The position numbers were made by a program, and so were the translations under genes. The notes under the pieces were generated by a model, which saw only the letters and a program-made list of their open reading frames with translations, was not told the DNA's origin and did no database searches. Below are positions 43,650-55,338 of a stretch of 64,000 nt of DNA, piece after piece. The number at the start of each line of letters is the position of its first letter. The first letter of the stretch is position 1. Source of the DNA: Trifolium pratense (Eukaryota; Streptophyta; Magnoliopsida; Fabales; Fabaceae); assembly GCF_020283565.1 (NCBI RefSeq), contig NC_060063.1, forward strand, positions 45,716,856 to 45,780,855. Reading direction: 5' to 3'.

Positions 43650-46600
43650 TTTAGAAAAAGCCTTTCTCTATAGTATAAAGAATTTTATGATTAGATAGTA
43701 ATTTTCAAGAAACTTATATGTCACTTCATGAGGTCTGGTTGATTTTAGACTTCTTGTATCTGTTTTCTTATTGGCTGATCTTTGTCTCTTTTTTTAAAGG
43801 GTTTTTGGATCTTTTTGTGGTCGGAGGCTGGAGGTGTTTAGTTTTTTATGTTTGTGTGTCCATTAATTTACCTATGTTATAGTCTATTAAGTGATGGTAT
43901 ATAGAGTGTATTTATAGTACCCCTTGTATTCAATATATTCTCTTGTACTTTTGTCAAAAAATAAAACTATGTGGAAATGTTTTTGATTGCAACACCCTAA
44001 CCATAACAGCATAGTTTGATTCGATAAACCACCAAACAAAAGCAACATTTATTAATTCAATAAATAAAAGGAATTGGTTGTAAGGGATTGATTGACCAAT
44101 CCCTATTGATCGACCAATCTCTTATAACAACTAGAAGAGCTTTTTCCTCGTACAATGGTGGCATCACTGATTTCTTTAATTCTACGAGTCGCAACAACCA
44201 TTAGAGTTGCGAACCACCAGGTGTAATATGTGTAATTTTCCCGATTTCTGTGTATCATCCTTGTGCAAGGGCAATGCTTCTATATAGTATGTGTATATTG
44301 AGAAATTTAAAAATGTTGTTGCATGGGCGGGATCTTAATAAATAAATGCATAGAGGTTACTCTGTGCTCTGTGCTGCAGTGATGTTGTTATATGTCATTA
44401 ATAGAAGGCAGTGTCGTATATTGGTTATGGTTGTTGTGACAAACTCACTGACTTTAGGTCACTGACAAATCAAGCAATTGTTATTTAGAGCAATGTGAAA
44501 ATAACAATGTGGGGGGTGGGGACCCTACATAATCTTCTATAATTTGTTTTATCTTTTGGGTCACACTAGTTTACTACAAGTATTAATATTTTTCAAATTT
44601 CAAAATAAAGAGGGTTTTGTTTTCATGATAAATAAATAAATAAAAGATTTTGTTTTGGAGTGATTCGAAGGTGCTAAAGTTTGCTTCTTCCTAAAGTAGT
44701 GTGCCAATTAAGACCAAAACAGGTGGGAGGGAAATCTAGGTGACATCAAGACACAAAAATATTAGTACTACAAGAAGTGAAAGAAAGTGCAAAAATAAGT
44801 ATTAGAAAAATGTGTGAAAGAAATCAAATTATTGTATTGTTTGTCTAAAGTAAAAGATATGAATCCACTATGCATCCAACATTATTATGGCCTCCTTTAT
44901 CAATTTTTCTCTTCATGATTCAACTTATCATTGTGTGAATGTAGTACACTATACTAATTCAAAGCAATGAGTGCCACATAATTTGAATTTTATAAGTACA
45001 CCATAGAATTTAACCATTATGCCACTTTAGTAGAGTACTACATTGGTTTATTAAAAAAAAAGAAAGTAGAGTACTACATTGGTGAATCATACGATTTTAT
45101 CTCTTCAAAACTATAAGTCCAACATAATTTCTTTCTTTTTAACCCTTCGCAACTTAAGTCGAGTGATAGGTGCAATATCTAGTAAGGTCTTGTTCGTCTC
45201 GCAGGAAGTCTCCTACAATCTACTCAAGGACGTTGGTTCAACTCTGTCGACCCTTGATGATCTACCTTTATGAGCCAACCAAAGATCAGTACATATGGCG
45301 CAAGACGTTAGGTAATAAAGAGTCGTGGCTAATCCCTAATCTGCGTTACTTCTGAGAATAAGCATCATCATCATCATCATCTCTATTCCCTTTATCCACT
45401 CTCCTCTCCTACCTAGGTCTATGAATTTATCTATCAATTCCATTACATTATCCTTACCCATGAGGTTCCAACATCTATCCTTAATTGACTTAGGAGTGGT
45501 TCCCAGGCACCCTAAAAAAAAGTTTATTAAAAATTCCAACTCTATCCCTTGAAAAGAAAAGGTAAAATTTAATAAAAAAAATTATTATATTCAAGAATTT
45601 AATTTAAGTTCTCCCTACTAATGCATCATTTGATGAAACTCGTTAACCATTTGGTTCAATTATTGATTGTACTTAATTTTAAAAAGTAATATGATAATTT
45701 GGTTCAATTCTTGGTGCAAGTAATTGATCTAGAAACTAGAAATCAAACTGAGTTTGGTGTGCTAATTGATGAATGTAGGAGATTGTTACGGTTGATTCAG
45801 AACCGCAAGGTTAGTTATGTTAGGAGACAAGTCAATCGGGTAGCCATGATCTAGCTCTGACAACTCGTTTTAATGCTAGTTTCCAAGTTTTTAATTATTA
45901 GGAAGCACCAACACTTCTTAGATTAGGCGTGTCCGTGTCAGACAAGTGTCGGTGTCGGTGTCGACACCAACACTTACGATTACACTAAATTATGTCATTT
46001 TTCCAAATTTTTATCGGTGTCAGCGTGTTCGTGTCATGTCCGGTGTCCGTGTCTGTGTTCGTGCTTCATATTGTCCATCTTATATTGAAACTCATATTAT
46101 GAATGAAATGCACTAAGTTTGATTTATTTTTTAAAAAAAAATCTATTACAAAAATATAATACTAATAAATTTATTTTAAAAAATAAGAAGTATATATCAT
46201 AGATTCATAATGTTCAAAAATAGTGAAAACAAAAATGTTCACGGATTTCCATAAGTAAGAAAATAAAACTCATTAAATGTGAATTGTGATGTGTGTGTTG
46301 TAATTAATTAAGTGGGCATGGCAAGAGTGAGTGTGTGTGAATTTGTGCAATAAGCAACAATCCCATGAAATGATCGTAAATTGCTCCACAATGTTGTTGT
46401 TGTGTTGTCTTGTTTCTCTGTCTCTCACCACATTCAATGTTTTTGGATTTTGCCATAAATGTCATGGTGGTGGTTTAACATTTATAACTCACCGTCACGT
46501 CACCGTAGTACTACCACTCAACTCAACTCAACCATTTTTATCTATATACTGTATCTTGCTTCCAATTTTCCAAATCAATCATCAACCACACTTTGGGTTA

Positions 46601-46677
46601 GGCCTCTTTCACGGTCGTCATATCTATATGTTATCCTAACTCCATCATGGTATAATATTACTATATATATGATACTG
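43650..46677. other. Gene-poor region
   Basis: About 3 kb of AT-rich DNA with no supported gene. A minus-strand frame at 45539-45336 ([20 protein letters not shown]) has protein-like character but I do not recognise it; it is followed by a (CAT)n run read as repeated Met. A 102-codon plus frame at 46331 has no recognisable domain. Both may be non-coding. Confidence 0.35.
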
Positions 46678-47060
46678 ATGTAGGAGAATTTCTTCTGTAT
46701 GTTATTATTTTAGTTAGATTTAGTTTTATTATATTTTAGATAAATTTCTTATTTTTATATTTCATTTAGATTAATTATTTTTATATTTTAGGTAGATTTG
46801 TTATTTTTATTTAGTTAGGTTTATTATTTTCTTTTACAATCTTTTTGGAGATTTGTTATTTTTATTTTTCACTTCTATTTAAGCTAAACTATCGTAGCCT
46901 TGAAGGCAACCTTTTGATTGAATAAATATACAGAGATTTTTCTCAAATTTGGTGGATTCCAAATTACTCCTTCTGGTGGATTCCGGAAGTCTAGTGAATT
47001 CTAGATTAGTTACTCTTTCCGGTGGATTCCGGAAATCTGGTGGATTCCAGAGTCTTATCT
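46678..47060 (+). repeat. Possible solo LTR fragment
   Basis: The segment starts TGTAGGAGAATTT and ends TTATCTAACA, with a TATTTAAG-type box near 46870 and AATAAATATACAGAG near 46925. That order of signals resembles a retrotransposon LTR. Repeated GGTGGATTCCGG/A wording follows. No partner LTR, PBS or clean target duplication was found, so this is tentative. Confidence 0.3.
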
Positions 47061-47549
47061 AACAGGTTTGTCGCTTGCGAACCTATGTTTTATTATAGGA
47101 TTAACGCTTGTTTTTTCTTCACGCCTTCCGTACTGCGTCAGATACTCTTAAATCATGAGGTCTAAGTTCCTTAGTGCTCTTGTAAGGAGGTAAACGTAAT
47201 TAATAGATTCAATGTAGATATTATAGATTTATAGGTAAATCATAACACGGTCAAAAAAAAAAAGGTAAATCATAACAAATTATGGATTGTAATTAACTAT
47301 TAGAACCATTAATTTTCTCACTTTCTTCTAAAACATATGATGTGTTGGAGTGTGGTTCACTTCTTCACATCTTTTTGCTATTGTCAAAAATAAATATAGC
47401 GAGGTCACTACATGAGAAACCGTTGTTTTCTCAAGGACATTTCTATAAGGGGTGTGATCCCCTACGAATTATTATGTTTTTGTGATGGACAAAGCCCTAG
47501 AAGAAACCTAAGAAAACACGATGATTTTATTTTGAAACATATGGTATTC

Positions 47550-48040
47550 AGAGGCAGGTTATAGGCATGTGCGAGGTGTGCAACGGCATAGGGCTTCAAA
47601 ATTTTGAGGGTCTCAACTCAAAATTTTGAGGGTCTATAATATTACTTATATATTATTTATACCTATAAAATATCATATGTATATTAATAGATTCATTTTT
47701 AGGCTCTAAAATAATAGTTATATATTGTTAATGTTCATAAATATCATATGAATATTAATATATTAGTTTTCTATACTCGTAAATATAGTTCTAGTCCATT
47801 TTATTCTTTGCATAAAATTTAATCTTAGATTATGATATTTTTATTTTTACTTTATATACAAAGATAATTATTTTGTATTTCTTGTTCCATTTAATTTAAT
47901 GTAAGATTTAATATTGATAATTTATATGTATACAAGAATGTTTTTTTTATATTATATGCAATTTAAATCGATAATTTTTTTATATTAAGGAGCTACTTTT
48001 AAATTTTCCACATAGTCTCCTAAAATTCAGAAACACCCCT
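47550..48040. mobile_element. Non-autonomous DNA transposon, copy 2 of the 3561-4056 family
   Basis: About 491 bp. It shares long stretches with 3561-4056 in the same orientation, for example TGTGCGAGGTGTGC, CAAAATTTTGAGG, TTATACCTATAAAATATCA and TAAATATAGTTCTAGTCCAT. Its ends match too (AGAGGCAGG and CACCCCT). The flanks TGGTATTC and TGATATTTC look like a degenerated target duplication. The two copies define a repeat family in this genome. Confidence 0.75.
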
Positions 48041-49102
48041 ACTGATATTTCATAGAGGTTTAGCCCTAGCATAAAAAAAAATAGTAAGTCACCATAAAAT
48101 ACCATTCTGACACGCATCAAATGCAACAATTATCAATATTTGCTACGAATATAATATAACTATCAAAGGTATCTTATATCCACAAAACACTTGTTCTATC
48201 ATACTCTCTCTACATTCTTTCTCCAATTTCTTCTACTCATACTTTCTCTTAATTTCTTCATTCTTTATCTAATTTCGCTTATAAACTCTTCACACAAAAA
48301 TATATATTATTGATACATTTTTTTTTTCAATTATTAATAAAATATATAAATAGGCATTATTTTTTATTTAATTCATATTTTTAAGAAATAAAAAATAAAT
48401 TAATAATATATTTAATTAAAATGTTGATGTGGCGTCCATATCAACAACCTATATCAAATTAAAAGTTGTCACATCATCCTTAAATTAAAAGTTGCAACAA
48501 ATTTTTTTTGTTACAATAAAGCCGAAGATCAATCTTAAGACTTATTATATATTATCCAAATTTCTGATCACTATCTAATAATTGAAAAAAATGCATGAAC
48601 TAAAATTGCAAAATTATAAATTGACGAACTAAAATAAAAAATAGATAAAATAAGGATGAAAATTACAATTAAAGCTAAAAAAAATATACATAGACAAAGA
48701 CTCAGCTAAGTCTCTTCAAATAATTGATTTTTGCTCCACGGATCACGGATCGTGTTATGTAATTTTCGAACCTACCAAACGTTTTTTGTAATATTTGAAA
48801 ACTGATTATAAAAATGTCTATATTATTCCAAAAAAAAAAAAAAAAACTCTCTTTGGCCTTAAACGGGAGGTAGATTTTGTTTTTGGCACAAAAGTGGGAG
48901 GACGTAGATTTTTATAACTACGTTATAATAATTAAATAAATCGAAGCATGCTTATTAAATAATTTTGGAGTGGTATGTGTTAAGTAATTTAAATATTTTG
49001 GCTTAAGCTCCATATAAGACAAAAAGCAGTACTTTTGAAAGCATGCATGATAGTAGCACTAGCATGTCAGTCAACATTTTCCTGCTAAATAATTACAAAA
49101 TA
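48041..49102. other. AT-rich spacer
   Basis: About 1 kb with long A/T runs. No gene or transposon end could be supported. Confidence 0.4.
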
Positions 49103-49698
49103 CTAGTTCTCATTCTTTTATAAGAAACACTTTGAAAATATCACATAGACTAAGGAAACACATTTAACATTGTTATTTTCATTTAATACTCTTATAAATT
49201 TAAATTTATTCAATGTATACACTTATTTAATTACTCTTTATTCAACTAACTTACTCCCCCCGTTTCAAATTATAAGGAAAAAAACAAAAATCACACTTAT
49301 TAAAAAAAGTAAAACATGATAATTTGAAATATGTTTTTGTGGGTTTTCCTTGTAATAAGTTTCATGGAAAGATGTAAAAGTAATTTTTATGGGTTGTTGT
49401 TTATTGAGAAAAGGGGAGAGAGTGAAAATTAAATACAATTTGCATTAAATTTTATGATATTAAGGAAAAAAATATCCTTGAAAATGGTTTTCCGCTTATA
49501 ATTTGGGAAAGATAAAAAAAGGTTTTTTCCCTTATAATTTGGGACGGAGCGAGTACTTATTTTTAAATTCTCTCTCATAATAAATAAGGGCATAAGTGAA
49601 ATTGAACATTTAAAACATTTGAAAATTGGTCAAAATTTCTTATAAAAATGACCAATTTTTTCCCCCAAAGTGTTCCTTATAAAAATGACCGGAGGGAG
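49103..49698. mobile_element. Stowaway-like MITE (outer, interrupted)
   Basis: The ends CTAGTTCTCATTCTTTTATA and the inverse of CTCCCTCCGGTCATTTTTAT share TTTTATAAG/GAACACTTTG and are bounded by TA dinucleotides. The element is split by another MITE at 49254-49553. Without that insertion it would be about 295 bp. TA duplications and CTCCCTCCG-type ends indicate Tc1/mariner (Stowaway). Confidence 0.65.
49254..49553. mobile_element. Stowaway MITE nested in another MITE
   Basis: A 300-bp element with ends CTCCCCCCGTTTCAAATTAT and the inverse ATAATTTGGGACGGAGCGAG, flanked by TA on both sides (49252-49253, 49554-49555). No coding capacity. It inserted into the older MITE at 49103-49698. Confidence 0.8.
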
Positions 49699-50052
49699 TA
49701 ATACAAAGTTCAATATTATTTTCAAGTAGTTTAATGATTAAATTTTAGTCTCTGCATATAGTATACAATGTCTTTATCAACTGAGTTATTTTCATGAATT
49801 TGGAATCGAACCTCTAACCACACATCAGGGGCGGCCCCGAGGGGGTGCAGGCAGGGACGGAACCAGAAAAAATTGTTAAGAGTTGCGAAAATTTGTAATT
49901 CTCCATAATAGCAATATGCTTTATGTTTTTTTTTATTTTTATTTTTAGAATCAATAACTTATATCATTTCATTATTCAAAGTGGTAGTAATACAAAGTGG
50001 TAATGTCTCAAAAGTGTTAGATATTTTATAGAATAATTTATTTTAAAGTTTT

Positions 50053-50347
50053 TTTTTTTGATAAGCAAATAATTGAATTATAAGGAGTATAAGGTGTACT
50101 CAACCCTTACAATTCGGTGAACCTCCATTATATACTATGGAGGCAGGCTAATGGATCAATACACCAATCAGAGAACTTATAACAAGAATTGTTCCCTATA
50201 CGACCTATAAACCAAAACCACGTAATAAAAATAATCTGATCCACTATGACAGACACATTAGCAACAACTCCTCTAAACATTGTGTTGTTTCGAGCACGCC
50301 ATAAACTCCACGTGGTAGCTAACATAGGACACGTTTTTGTATAGTAA
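50053..50347 (-). pseudogene. 5'-truncated LINE insertion
   Basis: The minus strand encodes the very C-terminal end of a LINE ORF2 (TTWSLWRARNNTMFRG, then WFWFIGRIGNNSC, SDWCIDPLACLHSI and stop). A T run on the plus strand marks its poly(A) tail. The flanks AATTTATTTTAAAGTT at about 50035-50050 and again at about 50350-50365 form a target duplication. The insertion is therefore a short, 5'-truncated copy. Confidence 0.75.
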
Positions 50348-50523
50348 TTAAATTAATTTATTTTAAAGTTAATTATTGTATAGTGATTAAATTAATTAAT
50401 TTTTTATCAAGTCATAACATAGGACACGTTTTTGTTTTAATGCCTATTTACTTGGTTTTTTAATTTGGAGGTTTTGCTTGGTACTATTAATTGGAACATG
50501 AGTATATTATGTAAAAGAATATA

Positions 50524-51760
50524 GGGTAAATAGGGTTTTACACCATGCAAAATAGGAGAATTTTGCATTACCCCCTGTAAAATCAAAAGTTGTGATTCCC
50601 CCCTCGTAATATCAAGATTCTTTGTTTTACCCCCCTGAATTGACAACATGGATTTGGAATCTTAATTTTGCTGACATGGCAACCATACGTGGCTTTTTTT
50701 TTACACATGGCTTTTTTTTTTACTGTTTTTATTTATTTAATTTTTTTTTGCCACATATTGAGCTATGTCATTTAAAATAAAAAATAAAAAACAAAAAGGG
50801 GAATAACAAACAGTAAGAAACATCAACAATCTTCACCACTCTCATGGGAAGAACAAACAACAACAACCCATTCTTTCATTCAATTAAAAAAAAAAATCAA
50901 AACAACAACAACAAACTTCATCTTCAATCTTAAATTTCATCTCATTAATTCAATCTCAAACCCATAAATTCAAAACCATAAAAAACTCATAAGTTTATCA
51001 AAACATAAAATCTCACAGTTCATTCTCCACCACCGGCCACCACCATCGTTGTCGTCCATCTCTCTTTCCCACCAATTGCATCTCTCTTCCTTGCAGCATC
51101 ACTCTCACTAATTTCCGCCGATTTTCAGATCTGAATTTTGTTGTTTGTTGATTGTCCAAAAAATTAAAATTAAATTAGAATTAATGATGTTTGGAGAACA
51201 TGTGTTGTTGTTATTTTTCTTGAACTTGTAATTGCTAACCCAACCCATATCCTTCACCAAGATCAAAGGAATGAACACATGAGAGGTAGAGATCAGGAAG
51301 GAGAGGGATGAAGGAGTTGATTATGTTAGGGTTGTTGTTGTTGTTGGTGGTGGTTATGGAGGAGGTGAAGGAAGAGTTTGAATTGGAGGAATTGTGGAGA
51401 TGATGATTTTATTTTTTTTTCGATTTAAGGATTTGAGATGAAAGTTGCTTCCTGAGATTTGATATGAAGGTTGTTTTTTGGAAAAAAAAATTGTGAGATT
51501 TGAGATGAAGATTTTTTTATTTTTTATTTATTTTAAATAACAATGATTTGGAATAATTATAATAATAAAAATAAATAAAAATTCTAAGAAAATCCACATA
51601 TGCATGCCACATCATAAAAAAAAAGATTCCATGTCTAGTTGGCGAATTAGGGGGTAATTGAATGAATCTTTATATTACAGGGGGGTAATCAGAAAATTTT
51701 TTTTTGCAGGGGGTAATGCAAAATTCGCCCATTTTGCAGGGGGTAAAACCCTATTTACCC
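50524..51760. mobile_element. 1.24-kb non-autonomous Mutator-like element
   Basis: Flanked by a perfect 9-bp duplication AAGAATATA (50515-50523 and 51761-51769). The ends are inverted repeats of about 135 bp starting GGGTAAATAGGGTTTTAC and built from repeated ACCCCCTG-N-AAAAT words. The interior (50820-51530) contains less AT-rich DNA with CACCACCGGCCACCACCAT and CT-rich leader-like sequence, possibly host-derived. No transposase or convincing long frame is seen. Confidence 0.85.
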
Positions 51761-51769
51761 AAGAATATA

Positions 51770-52149
51770 AGATGGTGGTACGTGAGAGAAAAAATAATGA
51801 GAATGAGATGTGAGTAAAATATAAGTGATTAGAGCAATACTCTTAAGAAAACTTCTTCCTTTTCACATACAATTGAGTTATCTTCCTGGATTATATCACC
51901 GGTGTCTAATAAATGTCTTGCTAGTTCTGTCACCTCGGATATGATTCATATCCGGGAAGAACCTATTGAATCCTAGGGGATTTGCGCTTATGAGGCGGAT
52001 AAATCCTTAAGGACAGTGCGATCAGCACGCCTTAGGTATTGTATCACGGTTGAGTATTTTGCAGGTCGTTCATGGTTTGTGCAATCACGATGAAATTACT
52101 TTACAGTTGCCGACATCAATCACCGCAATAACAAGATAAGTTTATATGA
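51770..52149. other. Spacer
   Basis: Moderate-complexity DNA; GTCACCTCGGATATGATTCA-like wording at 51930-52090 suggests a retroelement remnant but no domain is recognisable. Confidence 0.35.
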
Positions 52150-53135
52150 ATTTTATTTCAATTTATTCTCTATAATTTTTGTTGAGTTATTTAAATTTAT
52201 ATGTGATTTATTATTGTGAATAGGTCCGTTTTTTACAACAAAAAGTACAACGACGAGACCAAGATAATGCCGCCCTAGCAAGTATATGAGCAACATTGTT
52301 CGCTTGTCGTTTAATAAACTTAACCATGAAGTTTGGATTACATAACAACACATTATTAATACTACGTATAAAAGTGCTAAACTCGGAACTACCGACATGT
52401 AAATGATGAATTGCATCCACTACGCTTTTAGAATGCGTCTCAAAAATAACATGAGATATGCCTCTTTATTCCAATGTCTTCATTGCTTCGAGTAAGGCTA
52501 TGGACTCTCCTTCTATAATGAAACAATTTCCATCATTCCAAGTAGGTTGTGCTAGCACGAATCGACCCATGTGATCACGCAAACACCAACCCGCGCTTGT
52601 CTTATTAAGTTCTTTGTGGAATCCCGCGACAACATTACACTTAATTATATCAACCAATGCTCGGTTTCTTCCGTCTCATCAGTTGCTGCTGTTGTTGTTC
52701 GTCTAAACCACCATGCTGCTGCTGCTGTTCTGCTAAACCACCACGCTGCACCTGCTGAATCGCAGCCCACTCCTCTCATAGGTATCGCGCTTTGAGGCCT
52801 AAATTATGTCCCGTCTCGTGAGAATCATTCCACACTTTATTGTTTCTATTATTTCACAATACCCAAACAAGCATAGCAAATATTCCGGCTATGTCTTTGT
52901 CTACTGTGGAACATAGCGTGTGAATAATATCCTTAACTAGCCCAACCTGCATAATGTATGGCTGTATATGATGTGGTTCAATCCTGCAACATGACAATCT
53001 TGAATACTAATTAATATCACAACCAAATAGTACATGCCAATCATCTTCCATATCATGGTTACACATTGGACATGATAGTGTCCTACGGGTTGGAAGGCAG
53101 CCTTTACTGATACGCCATAACAAATTACTCACCCT
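52150..53135 (-). pseudogene. LINE relic: zinc-binding region, Gln-rich linker and RNase H
   Basis: On the minus strand, about 53130-52800 encodes a degraded zf-RVT-type region (NLLWRISKGCLPTRRTL, CPMC, DDWHVLFGC). A Gln-rich linker follows (two GGL(A/D)EQQQQ units, 52750-52680). The RNase H comes next in two frames: NKTSAGWCLRDHMGRFVLAQ and GESIALLEAMKTLE (52657-52466), then VVDAIHHLHV-type sequence, NFMVKFIKRQANNVAHILAR (52420-52211). Stops and frameshifts show it is dead. It is the same LINE family as the relic at 8780-9095. Confidence 0.8.
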
Positions 53136-53281
53136 ACAATAAGTGTCATGAATAAACACAAGATACAAGAAATAATAAAGTTGATGAAATCAAATTTACA
53201 ACTCAAACGTTGAAGAAAAATTGAATCACAACTTCAACGTAACATGAAGAATCAATATACATGTTAAGTTGTTAACCATAT

Positions 53282-53935
53282 TGTTGGGAATTTGCCTTAG
53301 AATTGATGCTGAAAACCCAAAAACAGGAAAAAGCAGAAAACTGGTGTTGCTGTCAACTGAGCCGGGCGCAGGATTGCTTAGCCGGGCGCAGGAAGCTTTC
53401 AGGAAAAGCAGTTGGCTGCTGCCATATGCGCCGAGCGCAGACCATGCTGAGCCGGGCGCGGGTGCGCAAGTATATATGAGCTGTTTGCGTTTTCTGAGGT
53501 ACAAGGTGTGTTTTTTTAGGGTTTCTAAGGCCAACAAAAGGCTAGGGTTAATAGAGTAACATTTTGGGAAGACTCTAGGGTTGGAGAAACATTCTATCAT
53601 CTTGGGAAACACTTGTAATTGAATTTCTTGGTCACGGGAAGAAATTCGGGACTTGGGTAGAATTAGGGAATTTCTAATTCTTGTAACTCTTGTGGTGAGA
53701 ATTTCTTTGTAATCAAGTTGAATCATTCATAGTGGAACGGAGAGCTCTCTCTCCCCCAGACTAGGTCATTATTGGACCGAACTGGGTAAACAATTTAATC
53801 GTGTTCTTTATCGCTTTTCATAGTTTTAGCTTTTGTTGTTTAATTGCTCATTCATTGTTGTTTTGGTTGCTTCAATTCATTTGTCCCACACATCAAAAGT
53901 ATTATTGGTGTGGTTTTCGATCCGAATTCACAACA
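53282..53935 (+). repeat. 5' LTR of short non-autonomous element
   Basis: 654 bp; contains several GC-rich AGCCGGGCGCAGG-like motifs and a TATATATGAG box near 53470. It has 20 bp more than the 3' LTR, consisting of a duplicated GCCGGGCGCAGG unit. Confidence 0.9.
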
Positions 53936-53937
53936 AT

Positions 53938-53955
53938 TGGCGCCCACTGTGGGAC
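53938..53955 (+). other. Primer-binding site of short LTR element
   Basis: TGGCGCCCACTGTGGGAC starts two bases after the 5' LTR. TGG at its start matches a tRNA CCA end; the tRNA was not assigned. Confidence 0.7.
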
Positions 53956-53979
53956 AAAGGGTAAATTGGATTAAGTACC

Positions 53980-54189
53980 ATGGATTCAAAATGGGTTATC
54001 GAGGGACTTTTCGGAAACAATTTGGAATTGTGGAAAGTGAAGATGAGAGCAAGCGCAATTTTAAGGTTCGGGATGATGGATAAAACACGACGTGTTGTTA
54101 TCTGGTGCCTCGGAGGTAAAAATCTAATGGAGATCGCGATGGTGAAGAACAAGGTCGGTCTGGAGAGGCGGTGGAATAATACTCGGTAA
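53980..54189 (+). pseudogene. Copia-like Gag N-terminus, truncated
   Basis: 69 codons from ATG 53980 encode LFGNNLELWKVKMRASAI, resembling the N-terminal Gag region (FxGxNFxxWKxxM) of Ty1/copia elements. The frame enters 34-bp repeats and stops, so no zinc knuckle, protease or polymerase is present. Confidence 0.6.
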
Positions 54190-54263
54190 AGGCATGGAGA
54201 GGCGGTGGAACAATACTCGGTAACGGCCTAGAGAGGCGGTGGAATAATACTCGGTTACAAGGT
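54162..54263 (+). repeat. Three tandem 34-bp repeats
   Basis: GAGAGGCGGTGGAATAATAC with ACTCGG following recurs with starts near 54162, 54196 and 54230. It lies inside the short LTR element directly after the Gag fragment. Confidence 0.8.
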
Positions 54264-54704
54264 GGAGGACATAGTGGATATACCGGTTTAAGGCTTTGGT
54301 GGAGGAATCTCGGTTTGAGGTGGAGGTACACCAAAGTGGTATGGCTATGGAGACCTTGTGTGGAAGCAACGGTGATCAAGCTTGGTAACTTGTTAGACTG
54401 CGGGAGGTAGTTGGACACAAGGAGAGTTTGAGGTTGCAGCTTGTGAAACCACCTAAAAATTCCAAGGTTGGTTGGAGGCAAGCATATCTTCAAGAGCACG
54501 GAAAGCTACAATCCGGGGTTTGAAGAGGGTACGGTGTAGCTTGTGGGTTGTCCTAAAAATCCAAGGGCAATTGGAGGCAAGCATTTTTCGGGAGTACGGA
54601 GAGGTAGACTCCGGGGGCCGAATAGGTGTGGTGTAAACAAGTGGAGCAGCAAGGTGGTTGATGGGAAGTTGGCACCATCATCAATTAAAAGGCAAGGTGG
54701 AGAT

Positions 54705-55338
54705 TGTTGGGAATTTGCCTTAGAATTGATGCTGAAAACCCAAAAACAGGAAAAAGCAGAAAACTGGTGTTGCTGTCAACTGAGCCGGGCGCAGGAAGCT
54801 TTCAGGAAAAGCAGTTGGCTGCTGCCATATGCGCCGAGCGCAAACCATGCTGAGCCGGGCGCGGGTGCGCGAGTATATATGAGCTGTTTGCGTTTTCTGA
54901 GGTACAAGGTGTGTTTTTTTAGGGTTTCTAAGGCCAACAAAAGGCTAGGGTTAATAGAGTAACATCTTGGGAAGACTCTAGGGTTGGAGAAACATTCTAT
55001 CATCTTGGGAAACACTTGTAATTGAATTTCTTGGTCACAGGAAGAAATTCGGGACTTGGGTAGAATTAGGGAATTTCTAATTCTTGTAACTCTTGTGGTG
55101 AGAATTTCTTTGTAATCAAGTTGAATCATTCATAGTGGAACGGAGAGCTCTCTCTCCCCCAGACTAGGTCATTATTGGACCGAACTGGGTAAACAATTTA
55201 ATCGTGTTCTTTATCGCTTTTCATAGTTTTAGCTTTTGTTGTTTAATTGCTCATTCATTGTTGTTTTGGTTGCTTCAATTCATTTGTCCCACACATCAAA
55301 AGTATTATTAGTGTGGTTTTCGATCCGAATTCACAACA
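54705..55338 (+). repeat. 3' LTR of short non-autonomous element
   Basis: 634 bp, matching 53282-53935 apart from the 20-bp indel and a few substitutions. It is preceded by the purine-rich AAAAGGCAAGGTGGAGA. Confidence 0.9.

Larger units (their letters stand above)
53282..55338 (+). mobile_element. Short non-autonomous LTR retrotransposon
   Basis: Two LTRs (654 bp at 53282-53935, 634 bp at 54705-55338) start TGTTGGG and end CACAACA. They enclose only 769 bp, with a primer-binding site at the left and a purine-rich tract at the right. The LTRs differ by about five substitutions and one 20-bp indel. Flanking 5-bp sequences are CATAT and CACAT, an imperfect target duplication. The interior holds only a copia-like Gag N-terminus and repeats, so it needs proteins from another element. 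Confidence 0.9.

Noticed and set aside
45336..45539. Minus-strand frame with [20 protein letters not shown]
   Set aside because: Protein-like wording, but unrecognised, short, and ending in a (CAT)n run; mentioned only within the spacer entry.
46331..46639. 102-codon plus-strand frame with a hydrophobic stretch
   Set aside because: Possible small secreted peptide, but no cleavage-site context, no family similarity and AT-rich surroundings; not supported as a gene.
49736..49815. Another SINE (AACTCAGTTGATAAAG and GGTTCGATTCC words, minus strand)
   Set aside because: The two boxes are in the wrong order for a single tRNA-derived SINE and no target duplication was found; at best fragments.
49815..49870. 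CAGGGGCGGCCCC-type hAT end
   Set aside because: The motif resembles known hAT-like termini, but no second terminus or 8-bp duplication was seen.
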